Positions 1 to 6,814 of a stretch of DNA of 14,378 nucleotides are shown here, one piece after another. The translations under genes were made by a program, and so were the position numbers. Numbering within the stretch: position 1 is the first letter of the stretch; each line of letters begins with the position of its first letter. The notes beneath the pieces were generated by a model. The model did not search any database. It saw only the letters and a list, made by a program, of their open reading frames with translations, and was not told where the DNA came from. The DNA is taken from the NCBI GenBank assembly GCA_002427745.1, contig DIYF01000099.1, positions 1 through 14,378 on the forward strand, written 5' to 3'. The DNA comes from Roseivirga sp. UBA6061. Its GTDB lineage: Bacteria > Bacteroidota > Bacteroidia > Cytophagales > Cyclobacteriaceae.

Positions 1-194
1 TTTTGTCAAAATCAGCTAAGGACCCTGTCCCTAAGCAACCCACCCTCAGGGTCTCCGCGAAGTGGGACCCTGAGGAATTTGTATGGACAGTGTCCTTCCG
101 TGTATAGACTAAGTATCAGTATCTGGTTTGAATTCACACGGTTTTATTCAAAATCGGTTAAGGACACTGTCCCTGAGAATCCGCGGGGTGACCA
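1..194. repeat. Gene-free REP/BIME-like cluster of direct and inverted repeats
   Basis: No ORF is visible here. A 27-nt unit at 6-32 recurs in direct orientation at 148-174 with 24 of 27 bases identical. Both copies contain a TCAAAATC start and a near-palindromic AAGGACnCTGTCCCT end. A third, inverted copy of the core (GGACAGTGTCCTT) lies at about 85-97. Between the first two cores is a perfect 10-bp inverted repeat, CCTCAGGGTC at 44-53 and GACCCTGAGG at 66-75, with a 12-nt loop. The second unit ends about 20 bp past the rhodanese stop codon, so the block could also act as a 3' end or boundary structure for that gene. There is no T-run, so a classical terminator is not supported. The arrangement resembles clustered REP elements. 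Mobility is an inference, since the window shows no transposase. Confidence 0.7.
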
Positions 195-587
195 TCAACA
201 AGCACACTGTACCTCGACTCCCGCAGTAGCTCCGGTACCTTCGGTCGCATAGCCATCAAACTTCCACCATTCCAGGCCTCCCATCAGTTCTTTTACCCTG
301 AATCCCAGCCGGGCCAGTTTCAAGGCCCCTTTGGTAGACGCATTGCAGCCAATACCATCGCAATAGGTAACATAAATCTTAGAACGATCCAGGTGGCTGG
401 TAGACTCAGCTGTCATTTCTCTGTGAGGCAGGTTGATGGCTCCGGGGATATGCTCACGCTCATAGCCGAAGACCTGTCGGGCATCCACGGCTATCAGGTC
501 TTCCCCGTTTTCAAAAGCGGCAAACAGATCGGATGGGTCCATTTCGTAGGTGAGTTTTTGCTGATAGAATTCAATTTGATTTTGCAT
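195..587 (-). CDS. Single-domain rhodanese-like sulfurtransferase
   Basis: This is a 130-residue cytoplasmic protein with one rhodanese domain covering almost its whole length. The pattern D35-A-R, then HIPGAINLP at 46-54, is the usual substrate-side motif. The active-site loop is YCDGIGCNAS at 75-84, so Cys76 is the expected persulfide-carrying residue and Cys81 sits in the same loop. The tail GGLEWW at 103-108 is also typical of rhodaneses. No signal peptide is visible. Two further cysteines close the protein in a Cys-Ala-Cys end (128 and 130). The family moves sulfane sulfur from donors such as thiosulfate or persulfides to thiol acceptors; the true substrate here is unknown. The gene diverges from a MetR-like regulator. 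A -7 element at 617-625 places the likely transcript start about 20-25 nt before this ATG, which supports the chosen start. Confidence 0.9.
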   Translation of the reverse strand: MQNQIEFYQQKLTYEMDPSDLFAAFENGEDLIAVDARQVFGYEREHIPGAINLPHREMTAESTSHLDRSKIYVTYCDGIGCNASTKGALKLARLGFRVKELMGGLEWWKFDGYATEGTGATAGVEVQCAC

Positions 588-616
588 GACGGTAAGCGTT
601 TATATGTTCTTTCGAT

Positions 617-625
617 GCAAACCTA
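617..625 (-). promoter_or_regulatory. Bacteroidota -7 promoter element for the rhodanese gene
   Basis: On the minus strand this reads TAGGTTTGC, an exact match to the Bacteroidota -7 consensus TAnnTTTG(C). It lies about 30 bp before the rhodanese start codon. No good TTTG -33 element sits 17-21 bp upstream. The nearest TTTG is about 27 bp away, so the promoter may be weak and need an activator. That would fit the regulator box about 55 bp further upstream. Confidence 0.55.
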
Positions 626-679
626 AATCGCTTTTTCACCGGGAAGAAGCCGCAAAGCTGAGGCTTCAAGGAGCCATGC

Positions 680-694
680 CTGAAATATTTTCAG
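680..694. promoter_or_regulatory. LysR/MetR-type operator (TGAA-N5-TTCA, T-N11-A)
   Basis: The 15-bp sequence CTGAAATATTTTCAG is a perfect dyad with 6-bp arms and a 3-bp centre. It contains the general LysR box T-N11-A (T681 to A693). It also fits the consensus known for E. coli MetR, TGAAnn(T/A)nnTTCA, at every defined position. It lies 36 bp before the LysR-type gene and about 70-80 bp upstream of the inferred rhodanese transcript start, close to the usual -65 position of LysR recognition sites. A weaker 6-bp inverted repeat, GAAGCC at 646-651 and GGCTTC at 662-667, lies between the box and the rhodanese promoter and could be an activation-site dyad. That last point is speculative. Confidence 0.7.
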
Positions 695-729
695 CTTGTG
701 CTCTGGGTAATTAGTGCAATCTTGTAGCC

Positions 730-1617
730 ATGGAACTGAAGCATTTCAGACTGATCAAGACCATTGCAGAGGAAGGGAGCATTGCCAACTCATCAGAAAA
801 ACTCTTTCTCACCCAATCTGCATTGAGCCATCAACTGCGGGAGCTGGAAGAGCGACTGGGCTTTAAGGTGTTTCACCGCAGCCGCAACCGCTGGAATCTA
901 ACCGAGCAGGGGGGAGAGCTCTATAAGCTGGCAAATACCGTACTGGCTACCATCGATCAGGGGCTGCAGAGCATTGAGCATATCAATGAGGGCTCCAAAG
1001 GGGCCGTGCGCATCAGTACTGAATGCTACTCTTTTTACAGTGGGTTACCCGGCTTTATTCAGAAGATGGGTATTCTCTACCCGAACATTGATGTGACCCT
1101 GGCAGAAGATGCTACCTACCAGCCTGTTTCTAAATTGCTGAGCGGAGACATCGATATGGCCATTGTGTCGGACAGCCGGGCTACGAGTAACCTCACCAGT
1201 GTGCCTCTTTTCGAAGATGAAATCTTTGCGGTGATGCACCCGGAGCATGTGCTGGCGGAAAAGAGCTTTCTGGAAGCCGGTGATTTTACGCAGGCCCATT
1301 TGATCATTCACTCGTTTCCCCTGGAATCCGTCTTTATTTACGAACGCTTTCTGAAACCCAATCAGGTAATGCCTGTAAAAATCTCGGCTCTGCCGATGAC
1401 GGAAGTAGCCCTGGAAATGGTAGCGGCCAATATGGGCCTTACCTGTATGCCAAAGCGATACCTGGAGGCCTTTACCGGGGGAAGAGAGCTGGTATTGAAA
1501 CCCATTGGTCCCCATGGCCTGAAACGAACGCAATACCTGGTGTCCAGGTCAGCTGATCAGTCTAAAAAGTACATCCATGACTTTGTAGCTATGATTCAGG
1601 AAGAGTTTGAGCGATAA
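730..1617 (+). CDS. LysR-family transcriptional regulator, MetR-like
   Basis: This 295-residue protein has the standard LysR size and order: a winged helix-turn-helix at about 1-62 (TQSALSHQLRELEERLGF at 28-45 is the recognition helix region), a linker helix to about 90, and a substrate-binding domain from about 92. Similarity to E. coli MetR, judged from memory, runs through both halves. Examples are RISTECY at 94-100 against RIAIECH, and the block ALEMVAANMGLTCMP against LIQMVAARMGIAALP. MetR uses homocysteine as coregulator and controls methionine genes. Whether this protein does the same is inference. The divergent rhodanese gene and the perfect MetR-type box at 680-694 make a sulfur-linked, autoregulated unit likely. 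No Shine-Dalgarno is seen before the start, which is normal in Bacteroidota. It converges on the next gene with a 22-bp gap and no clear terminator. Confidence 0.92.
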   Translation: MELKHFRLIKTIAEEGSIANSSEKLFLTQSALSHQLRELEERLGFKVFHRSRNRWNLTEQGGELYKLANTVLATIDQGLQSIEHINEGSKGAVRISTECYSFYSGLPGFIQKMGILYPNIDVTLAEDATYQPVSKLLSGDIDMAIVSDSRATSNLTSVPLFEDEIFAVMHPEHVLAEKSFLEAGDFTQAHLIIHSFPLESVFIYERFLKPNQVMPVKISALPMTEVALEMVAANMGLTCMPKRYLEAFTGGRELVLKPIGPHGLKRTQYLVSRSADQSKKYIHDFVAMIQEEFER

Positions 1618-1639
1618 GCCAGATAAGAAGCAAAGGTGA

Positions 1640-2386
1640 CTAATCTCCGTTCCAGAAAATCCCGGCAATGCCGACTTCCGCAAGGGCATAAGTCTGTATC
1701 CGCAACCAGCCAAGAATGCCAAACTCTGTTTTTATCAGAAAATCCCATTCCGTACCGTAAGTTTTGACGGACTTTCCCAACAAGACCTCTACATTATACC
1801 CTTTGGGCAGGCTGGCTATTTCCTTTGTCATGTCCCGGTCGGCAAAGAGGGTGACAGGCAGGGTGGTTTTAGTTTTGAGGCCTACCGAGTAAAATTCAGG
1901 CTTTACCTCAGTAAATGCTTCACCATTGAAAACATATTTCCGATGAATGTCGAAAGGTGCATTGTAATGGCCTGAGCTATAGATTTTGCCACTGCCGGGA
2001 ATGTAGATGTGACTGCCGGCAGCCCCTCTGATATACTGATCTTCAGCTTCATCATAGAAGTAAAATGCGGGGTCACAGCTAGGACCATTGCTGGAAATGA
2101 GATAGTATGATTTTGCAGAGCTGCGATCAAATTTAGTCTCCAATACCAGGATATCATTTTGGCCTATTTCATCTGTCCATAGCGGATGATCTTTGGGCAG
2201 GTCACCGATGCGTTTGTTGATGACTTTGGATAGCGATTTGTCAAAATGGACAGAGGTTTTATCCTTTATTCCACAACCTACCTCATTCAGCATCAGCGTT
2301 TTCAGGTAGGGGAAAGGGGTCTGACCATATCCGGTGCTTCCATATACCAGAAGTGCCAGAAAAAGAGAGAATTTCAGGCTTTTCAT
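1640..2386 (-). CDS. Secreted protein with C-terminal SH3-like domain, unknown function
   Basis: I do not recognise a named family. From the chosen start the protein has 248 residues. It opens with a lysine-containing stretch and a hydrophobic core (SLKFSLFLALLVYG), followed by a plausible signal-peptidase I site near residue 21, just before Gln-Thr-Pro. An in-frame ATG 36 bp upstream (2422) would put 12 residues before this signal peptide, so the inner start is preferred. The middle region has no clear fold, and two cysteines (38 and 104) could form a disulfide. Residues of about 176-230 alternate short strands and end in GILGWLRI, as in bacterial SH3 domains, which often bind cell wall or peptides. 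A periplasmic or outer-envelope location is likely. It diverges from the PadR gene and converges on the LysR gene. Confidence 0.75.
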   Translation of the reverse strand: MKSLKFSLFLALLVYGSTGYGQTPFPYLKTLMLNEVGCGIKDKTSVHFDKSLSKVINKRIGDLPKDHPLWTDEIGQNDILVLETKFDRSSAKSYYLISSNGPSCDPAFYFYDEAEDQYIRGAAGSHIYIPGSGKIYSSGHYNAPFDIHRKYVFNGEAFTEVKPEFYSVGLKTKTTLPVTLFADRDMTKEIASLPKGYNVEVLLGKSVKTYGTEWDFLIKTEFGILGWLRIQTYALAEVGIAGIFWNGD

Positions 2387-2452
2387 GAACGAAATCTCAT
2401 TAGCGGTTCTGATAATAATCAACCCGAATCAGACGGGCAAAAATCTTTCTCC

Positions 2453-2486
2453 CAAATATTTATTCTCTTTTTAGGAAACAAATTCC
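2453..2486 (-). promoter_or_regulatory. Candidate promoter for the secreted SH3-like gene, with an overlapping dyad
   Basis: On the minus strand TTTG (plus 2479-2482) is followed after 18 bp by AATATTTG (plus 2453-2460). This is one base off the Bacteroidota -7 consensus TAnnTTTG, with near-normal spacing. A small dyad, GGAA-N5-TTCC at 2474-2486, overlaps the -33 part and could be an operator. On the plus strand TTTATTTG at 2498-2505 is a weaker -7 candidate for the PadR gene. Both genes may therefore share this 140-bp control region. Confidence 0.4.
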
Positions 2487-2526
2487 GAAAGATTCAGTTT
2501 ATTTGGGTAGCTAAACGGTAGAAGAC

Positions 2527-2865
2527 ATGAAAAAGGTAGTGCTTGGTGCGTTTGAAGAAATGGTTTTGCTCTCGGTAGGAGCCCTGGGTGATAACGCTTA
2601 CGGGGTAACCATCAAAAAAGAGCTGGAAGCCCAGTTGAAGAAGAACCTTAGCATTGGGGCTCTGTATGCAGCCTTGCAGCGCCTGGAAGAAAAAGGCTGG
2701 TTGGATACACGTGTGGGAGGTATTACGGAAAAGCAGGGAGGCCGCAGAAAGCAATATTATGACATTACAAAAGCCGGGGTAGAGGCGCTGAACGAGGTCA
2801 GGTCTATGCGCAATGAACTCTTTGACAGAATGCCCGCGGCAAAAATCAAGTGGCTTGATACATGA
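2527..2865 (+). CDS. PadR-family transcriptional regulator
   Basis: This 112-residue protein is a short (subfamily-2 sized) PadR regulator. Its winged-helix region spans about 5-85: FEEMVLLSVGAL opens the first helix, YGVTIKKELE follows, and SIGALYAALQRLEEKGWL at 42-59 is the DNA-recognition part. The wing is the charged stretch around GGRRKQYY, then DITKAGVEAL. Family members are usually repressors that fall off DNA when a small molecule or stress signal binds. The stop codon overlaps the start of the next gene in a 4-bp ATGA, so the two are translationally coupled. The PadR plus prefix-domain permease pairing recurs in Bacteroidota, which suggests that this protein represses its own operon. 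The inducer is unknown. Confidence 0.92.
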   Translation: MKKVVLGAFEEMVLLSVGALGDNAYGVTIKKELEAQLKKNLSIGALYAALQRLEEKGWLDTRVGGITEKQGGRRKQYYDITKAGVEALNEVRSMRNELFDRMPAAKIKWLDT

Positions 2866-5471
2866 GTTCCGGGAACTCTACACATACACCCCCGAAGTTT
2901 GGAGAGTGGTTGCTCCATAGCTTCTGTTCCTATGATTTTCTGAATACGGCTCTTTGGGACCTTGAAGAAATCTATCATTACAACAGGGAGGAAAAGGGGA
3001 AGTTCAGGGCAGACCTGATGTATATACGGGATGCCTGGGGTGTGGTGTATCACCTCTATTTCAAAGGAAAAAGCCAATACTCACATAATCATATTGCCAT
3101 GCTCAAAAACAACATCATTCTCTCTCTCAGAGGCTTCAAAAAAGACAAAGCCTACAGTTTACTCAACGTCTTAGGCATCAGCTCCGGACTGGTCATCTTT
3201 CTGCTGATAAGCCTGTACACTGCTTACGAATTCAGCTACGATAGTCATCATGAAAAAGCCAACCGGATCTATCGGGTTTATAAGACGGTAAACGGGTTGG
3301 AAGAACTCTATATTGATACAGGTACACCCGGCCCTTTTGCCTCGGCCATTGTACAGGAGTTTCCGGAAGTTACCCATGCGGCCCGTTTTGCCAGCTATCG
3401 GAATATACTGATGGAAGCCAATGGCCAGAAGTTCATAGAGCCCAAAGTATTTCCGGCTGATCCGGATGCCTTCCGGATTTTTTCGCTGAATCCTGTCAGT
3501 GGTAAGCTCCCCGGCTTTCTGGATGGCCCCAATACCCTGGCCATATCAGAGTCTGTCGCCCTGAAGTATTTCGGTCGCACCGATGTGGTGGACGAAATGG
3601 TGATGTTTGAAGAAGAACTGCCGATGCGCATCAGCGGGGTATTCGAAGATCAGCCCGAAACAGCTCACTTTGATATGGACATACTGGTACATTTTGAAAG
3701 TGTGAACAAGGCCTATAATCAGAACCTGGCCAACTGGAATAACAACCCCTTTGTCACATACGTGCTGACTGAAGAGGGAGTGGACGCTAAGGATTTAGAG
3801 GCTAAACTTCCGGCACTTCGTGAGAAATACGCCAACGACCCGCTGGATGAAGACGGTCAGATGTATACCTATTTTCTGGAGCCCTTGAGTAAGGTCCACT
3901 TCTCAGAATTTGACAGAGGCCTGGGCACCACCACGGTAGATGCTCAGCGTCTCTATCTGTTCATTGTCATCGCGATCGGGGTGATACTCATGGCCGGGAT
4001 CAATTATGTGAACCTGGCGACTGCCCGTGCGATAGTGCGCATGAAAGAGGCCGGTGTACGCAAAGTGATAGGTGCTCGCAGGAGAGACCTGATCCGCCAG
4101 TTTTTAACAGAATCCGGCCTGCTGGTTTTCTTTTCACTGGGCATTGCCATATTGGGTGTATCACTGATATTACCGGCCTTTTCGGATTTTGTAGATCGCC
4201 CCATCAGTCTGGATTTCGGTTCAGCCTCATTGTGGATGGGCCTTACAGGACTATGGGTGGTGCTGACCTTACTCGCGGGAGTTTATCCAGCATTGGTAGC
4301 TACTTCTTTCAAGCCCATTGTGGCACTGAACGGACAAGGGCTGGCGGGCAAAAGAGGTGGTTTTTTCAGAAATGCCCTGGTGGTTTTTCAGTTCACACTT
4401 TCTGCTGTACTGATTATTTCTGCCCTGGTTTTGGGCCAGCAGCTCTCCTTTATCGATAACCTGGATACAGGCTATTCTCGTGATCAGATACTGGTTTTAA
4501 GTACCCGAGACGATGCGGTTGACGATCAGTTACCTGTCTATATGGAGGCCCTGAGAAAGGTGTCAGGTGTGGCTACTGTGGCTACCTCCTGGTCCTTGCC
4601 CACCAACGTTACGTCCAATACACGGGCCAATTGGGAGGGTATTCAGGATAGTGAACGCATCCCCATGTACATGGTAGGAGTAACGCACGACTTTTTCGAT
4701 CTCTATGACATTGAAGTGGTGGAGGGCAGAAGCTTTGACCCCGAAAGAAAGGGAGACAGAAAAGGCATGCTCTTAAATCAGGCAGCGATAGAAGCCCTGG
4801 GCTGGGAAAACCCGATAGGCAGGGAAATGATCACCCAGGAAGGCCTGAAAAGAGAGGTGATCGGAATAGTAAAAGATTTCCATATTAAGTCTCTGCGCGA
4901 AGAAATTGAGCCCCTGCAGATTTTGCTCGATAAACGCTATGCCACCCTTGCCGTTCGCGTGGAGGGAGATATGAACGAGGTACTGGCTGATATAGAAGCG
5001 GTATATGAGAGCTTTTCTCCGGTCCATCCTTTTTCCTACAGACATTTTGAGGATATCTATGACAAAGCCTATGAAGATGAAACAAAAACGGCACAGCTGA
5101 CGCTCTGGTTTACGCTGCTCACCATTGTAATAGCCTGCCTTGGCTTGTATGGACTGGCGGCTCACAGCGTACAGCAAAAAGTGAAAGAGCTGGGGGTGAG
5201 AAAAGTGATGGGCGCTTCCTCCCGGAACCTCGTCAAACTCCTGTCACAAGGCTTTATGAAGCTGATTTTTGCTGCCTTTGTTATCGCAGCTCCCGTGGCC
5301 TATTACATTATGAACGACTGGTTAAATGCCTTTGCCTATCATATTGAAATTGGTCCGGTGACTTTCCTGCTTACCCTGGGCTTTATGCTGGTTGTTGCTA
5401 TGATTTCGGTGGGCTATCGTACCTATCGTGCTGCCGTGAGCAATCCGGTGGATTCACTCAGGGTGGAGTAG
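2862..5471 (+). CDS. FtsX/MacB-type ABC transporter permease with N-terminal permease-prefix domain
   Basis: The protein has 869 residues. Residues 1-85 form a soluble prefix (PPKFGEWLLHSFCSYDFLN, then DLEEIYHYNREEKG) like that of PadR-associated permeases. Then come a first membrane segment at about 99-121, a large extracytoplasmic MacB-PCD-like domain, an FtsX module with segments at about 364-386, 411-432 and 451-471, a fifth segment at about 502-525, a second extracytoplasmic domain, and a final FtsX module (about 746-852). Both FtsX modules carry the cytoplasmic helix G-V-R-K-V-(I/M)-G-A (near 398 and 782), where the ATPase docks. The C-terminus ends NPVDSLRVE, as is typical. Such permeases work as mechanotransmitters rather than classical importers. 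No ATP-binding gene is adjacent, so it must use one encoded elsewhere. Expression is probably controlled by the coupled PadR protein. Confidence 0.93.
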   Translation: MSSGNSTHTPPKFGEWLLHSFCSYDFLNTALWDLEEIYHYNREEKGKFRADLMYIRDAWGVVYHLYFKGKSQYSHNHIAMLKNNIILSLRGFKKDKAYSLLNVLGISSGLVIFLLISLYTAYEFSYDSHHEKANRIYRVYKTVNGLEELYIDTGTPGPFASAIVQEFPEVTHAARFASYRNILMEANGQKFIEPKVFPADPDAFRIFSLNPVSGKLPGFLDGPNTLAISESVALKYFGRTDVVDEMVMFEEELPMRISGVFEDQPETAHFDMDILVHFESVNKAYNQNLANWNNNPFVTYVLTEEGVDAKDLEAKLPALREKYANDPLDEDGQMYTYFLEPLSKVHFSEFDRGLGTTTVDAQRLYLFIVIAIGVILMAGINYVNLATARAIVRMKEAGVRKVIGARRRDLIRQFLTESGLLVFFSLGIAILGVSLILPAFSDFVDRPISLDFGSASLWMGLTGLWVVLTLLAGVYPALVATSFKPIVALNGQGLAGKRGGFFRNALVVFQFTLSAVLIISALVLGQQLSFIDNLDTGYSRDQILVLSTRDDAVDDQLPVYMEALRKVSGVATVATSWSLPTNVTSNTRANWEGIQDSERIPMYMVGVTHDFFDLYDIEVVEGRSFDPERKGDRKGMLLNQAAIEALGWENPIGREMITQEGLKREVIGIVKDFHIKSLREEIEPLQILLDKRYATLAVRVEGDMNEVLADIEAVYESFSPVHPFSYRHFEDIYDKAYEDETKTAQLTLWFTLLTIVIACLGLYGLAAHSVQQKVKELGVRKVMGASSRNLVKLLSQGFMKLIFAAFVIAAPVAYYIMNDWLNAFAYHIEIGPVTFLLTLGFMLVVAMISVGYRTYRAAVSNPVDSLRVE

Positions 5472-5493
5472 TCGGAGTCTAAGGTCTCATGTT

Positions 5494-5527
5494 CGGGGTT
5501 TGGTCATGTACTCATGTCCAAACCCTG
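5494..5527. terminator. Hairpin between convergent genes, possible terminator
   Basis: GGGTTTGG at 5496-5503 pairs perfectly with CCAAACCC at 5518-5525 across a 14-nt loop, and the stem extends by a G-T and a C-G pair. On the plus strand it is followed by TGAATTTT, a weak T-run. It starts about 25 bp past the stop codon of the FtsX permease. It is the best terminator candidate for that gene, and its symmetry would let it serve the rhomboid gene as well. Confidence 0.5.
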
Positions 5528-5545
5528 AATTTTAAACCCGGGATC

Positions 5546-5576
5546 TGATCTGATGCTTATCAAAGGGGACAGATCA
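5546..5576. repeat. Inverted repeat TGATCTG / CAGATCA next to the rhomboid stop codon
   Basis: TGATCTG at 5546-5552 and CAGATCA at 5570-5576 are perfect 7-bp arms around a 17-nt loop. The right arm belongs to AAAGGGGACAGATCA. This resembles, from memory, the palindromic tails seen beside REP-associated (IS200-like) tyrosine transposases. The arm ends two bases from the rhomboid stop codon. Just upstream is a short direct repeat, GATCTGATCTGAT. It may help end the minus-strand transcript or be a solitary mobile-element scar. Confidence 0.45.
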
Positions 5577-5578
5577 TA

Positions 5579-6730
5579 TTACCTTAAGGTTGGAGGAGCA
5601 TCTTCACTTAGCTCGGGTTTATCAAGAGGAGCTGCGGCCATTTCGGCCATGTACTTTTCGTGTTGAGCCGTGTCTCTTACATGAAGCATTTTAATCCGTG
5701 CGAGCAGACTTTCTTTTGAATAAAACATACCAATGCCCAGCCCGCTCAGGAAGCCTCCCAGGTGTGCGCCATTGTCTATAATTTCAATGGCTCCGAGTCC
5801 CAGAATGGCAATAAACCCAATGTTGATAAAGAGGCCGAGTTTGAAGTCAGAAGGGATAATGTCTTTATTCTTCAGAGCTATGGCCAGTATAAAGCCATAA
5901 ACACCCAGAATACCTCCTGAAGCCCCCACAGAAGTAGTTTCCGGATACAGCAGGAGACTGAAGAGGCTCCCTATAACAGCTGTGACCAGAAAGGTGAGCA
6001 TCAACCTGCCATAAGATGCCATTTTCAGAAATGTGCTGCTGATTGAAAGGAGGAAAGAAGCATTAAAGAATACATGCATAATGCTTCCGTGAATAAAGGC
6101 CGCTGAGATGAGACGGTACAAAGAAGAGCCGTCATCTATGGGTTTCACCAGGCCGAACAGCGCTATGGCATCTTCATAGCCTGCTATCAATTGTCCGACA
6201 AAACAGATGGCTAAAATCACGGGCAACAGCCAGACTATTTGGAAAGAGCCCTGATTGAGCCAGTAATGGAACTGTACATTCTCAAGCAATGTATGTTCAG
6301 TCCCTTTCTCCAAATTCTTAAGCTGAATCAGTTTTTGTATGGTTCGGGCAAAGGGGGGAAGACTGAAGAGCAACAGGACGATTCTGAGCTGGCCAAAACC
6401 TATGTCATCTTCAACCCCGAAAGCCAGATAGAAATATACAGCCAGCATAAGAACTGACATTCCCATTGACTTTCGGTCATTTTTCAAGGCCTCTTTCAGG
6501 TTCTTTTTTTCTTCAGAAAGACTCACAGCCGGCTGATAGGTCTCATCTCCTGCTCTTGAAACAAAAGTGATTTCCTCCTGAAAATTCTTAAGCTCCTGCT
6601 CAAATACCGATTCGTTATCACAGATGATTTCCTGATAGATATCGTCTTTTATATAGGAGTAGGTGTCCTTGTTCCGTTTGATTGGAGAGAACACATAGGT
6701 ACTCCAGAAGCTTCTTTTCTCCTCGATCAT
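5579..6730 (-). CDS. Rhomboid-family intramembrane serine protease
   Basis: The protein has 383 residues. A soluble N-terminal region (1-88) and two membrane segments (about 91-105 and 115-128) precede another cytoplasmic stretch. The rhomboid core starts near residue 165. Core motifs are intact: HGSIMHVFFNASFL at 214-227 gives the HxxxxHxxxN pattern (His214, His219, Asn223); GASGG at 269-273 carries the catalytic Ser271; and His323 in GAHLGGFLSGLGIG is the catalytic base. Rhomboids cut transmembrane helices of client proteins inside the lipid bilayer. The client here is unknown. The long N-terminal extension with extra membrane segments is larger than in GlpG-type enzymes. The C-terminal tail from about 345 is charged and probably cytoplasmic. 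It lies 84 bp after the methyltransferase-like gene on the same strand and is probably cotranscribed with it. Confidence 0.93.
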   Translation of the reverse strand: MIEEKRSFWSTYVFSPIKRNKDTYSYIKDDIYQEIICDNESVFEQELKNFQEEITFVSRAGDETYQPAVSLSEEKKNLKEALKNDRKSMGMSVLMLAVYFYLAFGVEDDIGFGQLRIVLLLFSLPPFARTIQKLIQLKNLEKGTEHTLLENVQFHYWLNQGSFQIVWLLPVILAICFVGQLIAGYEDAIALFGLVKPIDDGSSLYRLISAAFIHGSIMHVFFNASFLLSISSTFLKMASYGRLMLTFLVTAVIGSLFSLLLYPETTSVGASGGILGVYGFILAIALKNKDIIPSDFKLGLFINIGFIAILGLGAIEIIDNGAHLGGFLSGLGIGMFYSKESLLARIKMLHVRDTAQHEKYMAEMAAAPLDKPELSEDAPPTLR

Positions 6731-6814
6731 GCAGCGCTTGATTTTCTATTAGTTCCCCCACAATATCACAAAGTGAGCGGTTTCCGAAAAGAAATTCAGG
6801 AATTTGGTTTGTTG

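Noticed and set aside
44..75. Rho-independent terminator for the rhodanese gene
   Set aside because: The 10-bp stem is good, but it lies about 120 bp past the stop and no T-run follows on the minus strand.
1..194. CRISPR array
   Set aside because: Only two direct 27-nt copies exist, 142 bp apart, with an inverted copy between them. Spacing and orientation do not fit CRISPR, and no cas gene is present.
1045..1533. 162-codon open frame on the minus strand inside the LysR gene
   Set aside because: It lies wholly within a well-supported regulator gene, its product has no recognisable motif, and its composition fits an antisense shadow.
1618..1639. Bidirectional terminator between the convergent LysR and SH3-like genes
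   Set aside because: The 22-bp gap has no inverted repeat with a stem worth naming.
2387..2422. Longer start for the secreted SH3-like protein
   Set aside because: It would bury the signal peptide behind 12 residues. The inner ATG gives a standard positively charged N-terminus directly before the hydrophobic core.
4773..5177. 134-codon minus-strand frame inside the FtsX permease
   Set aside because: The plus frame encodes clear FtsX motifs throughout this part, and the minus product looks like no known family.
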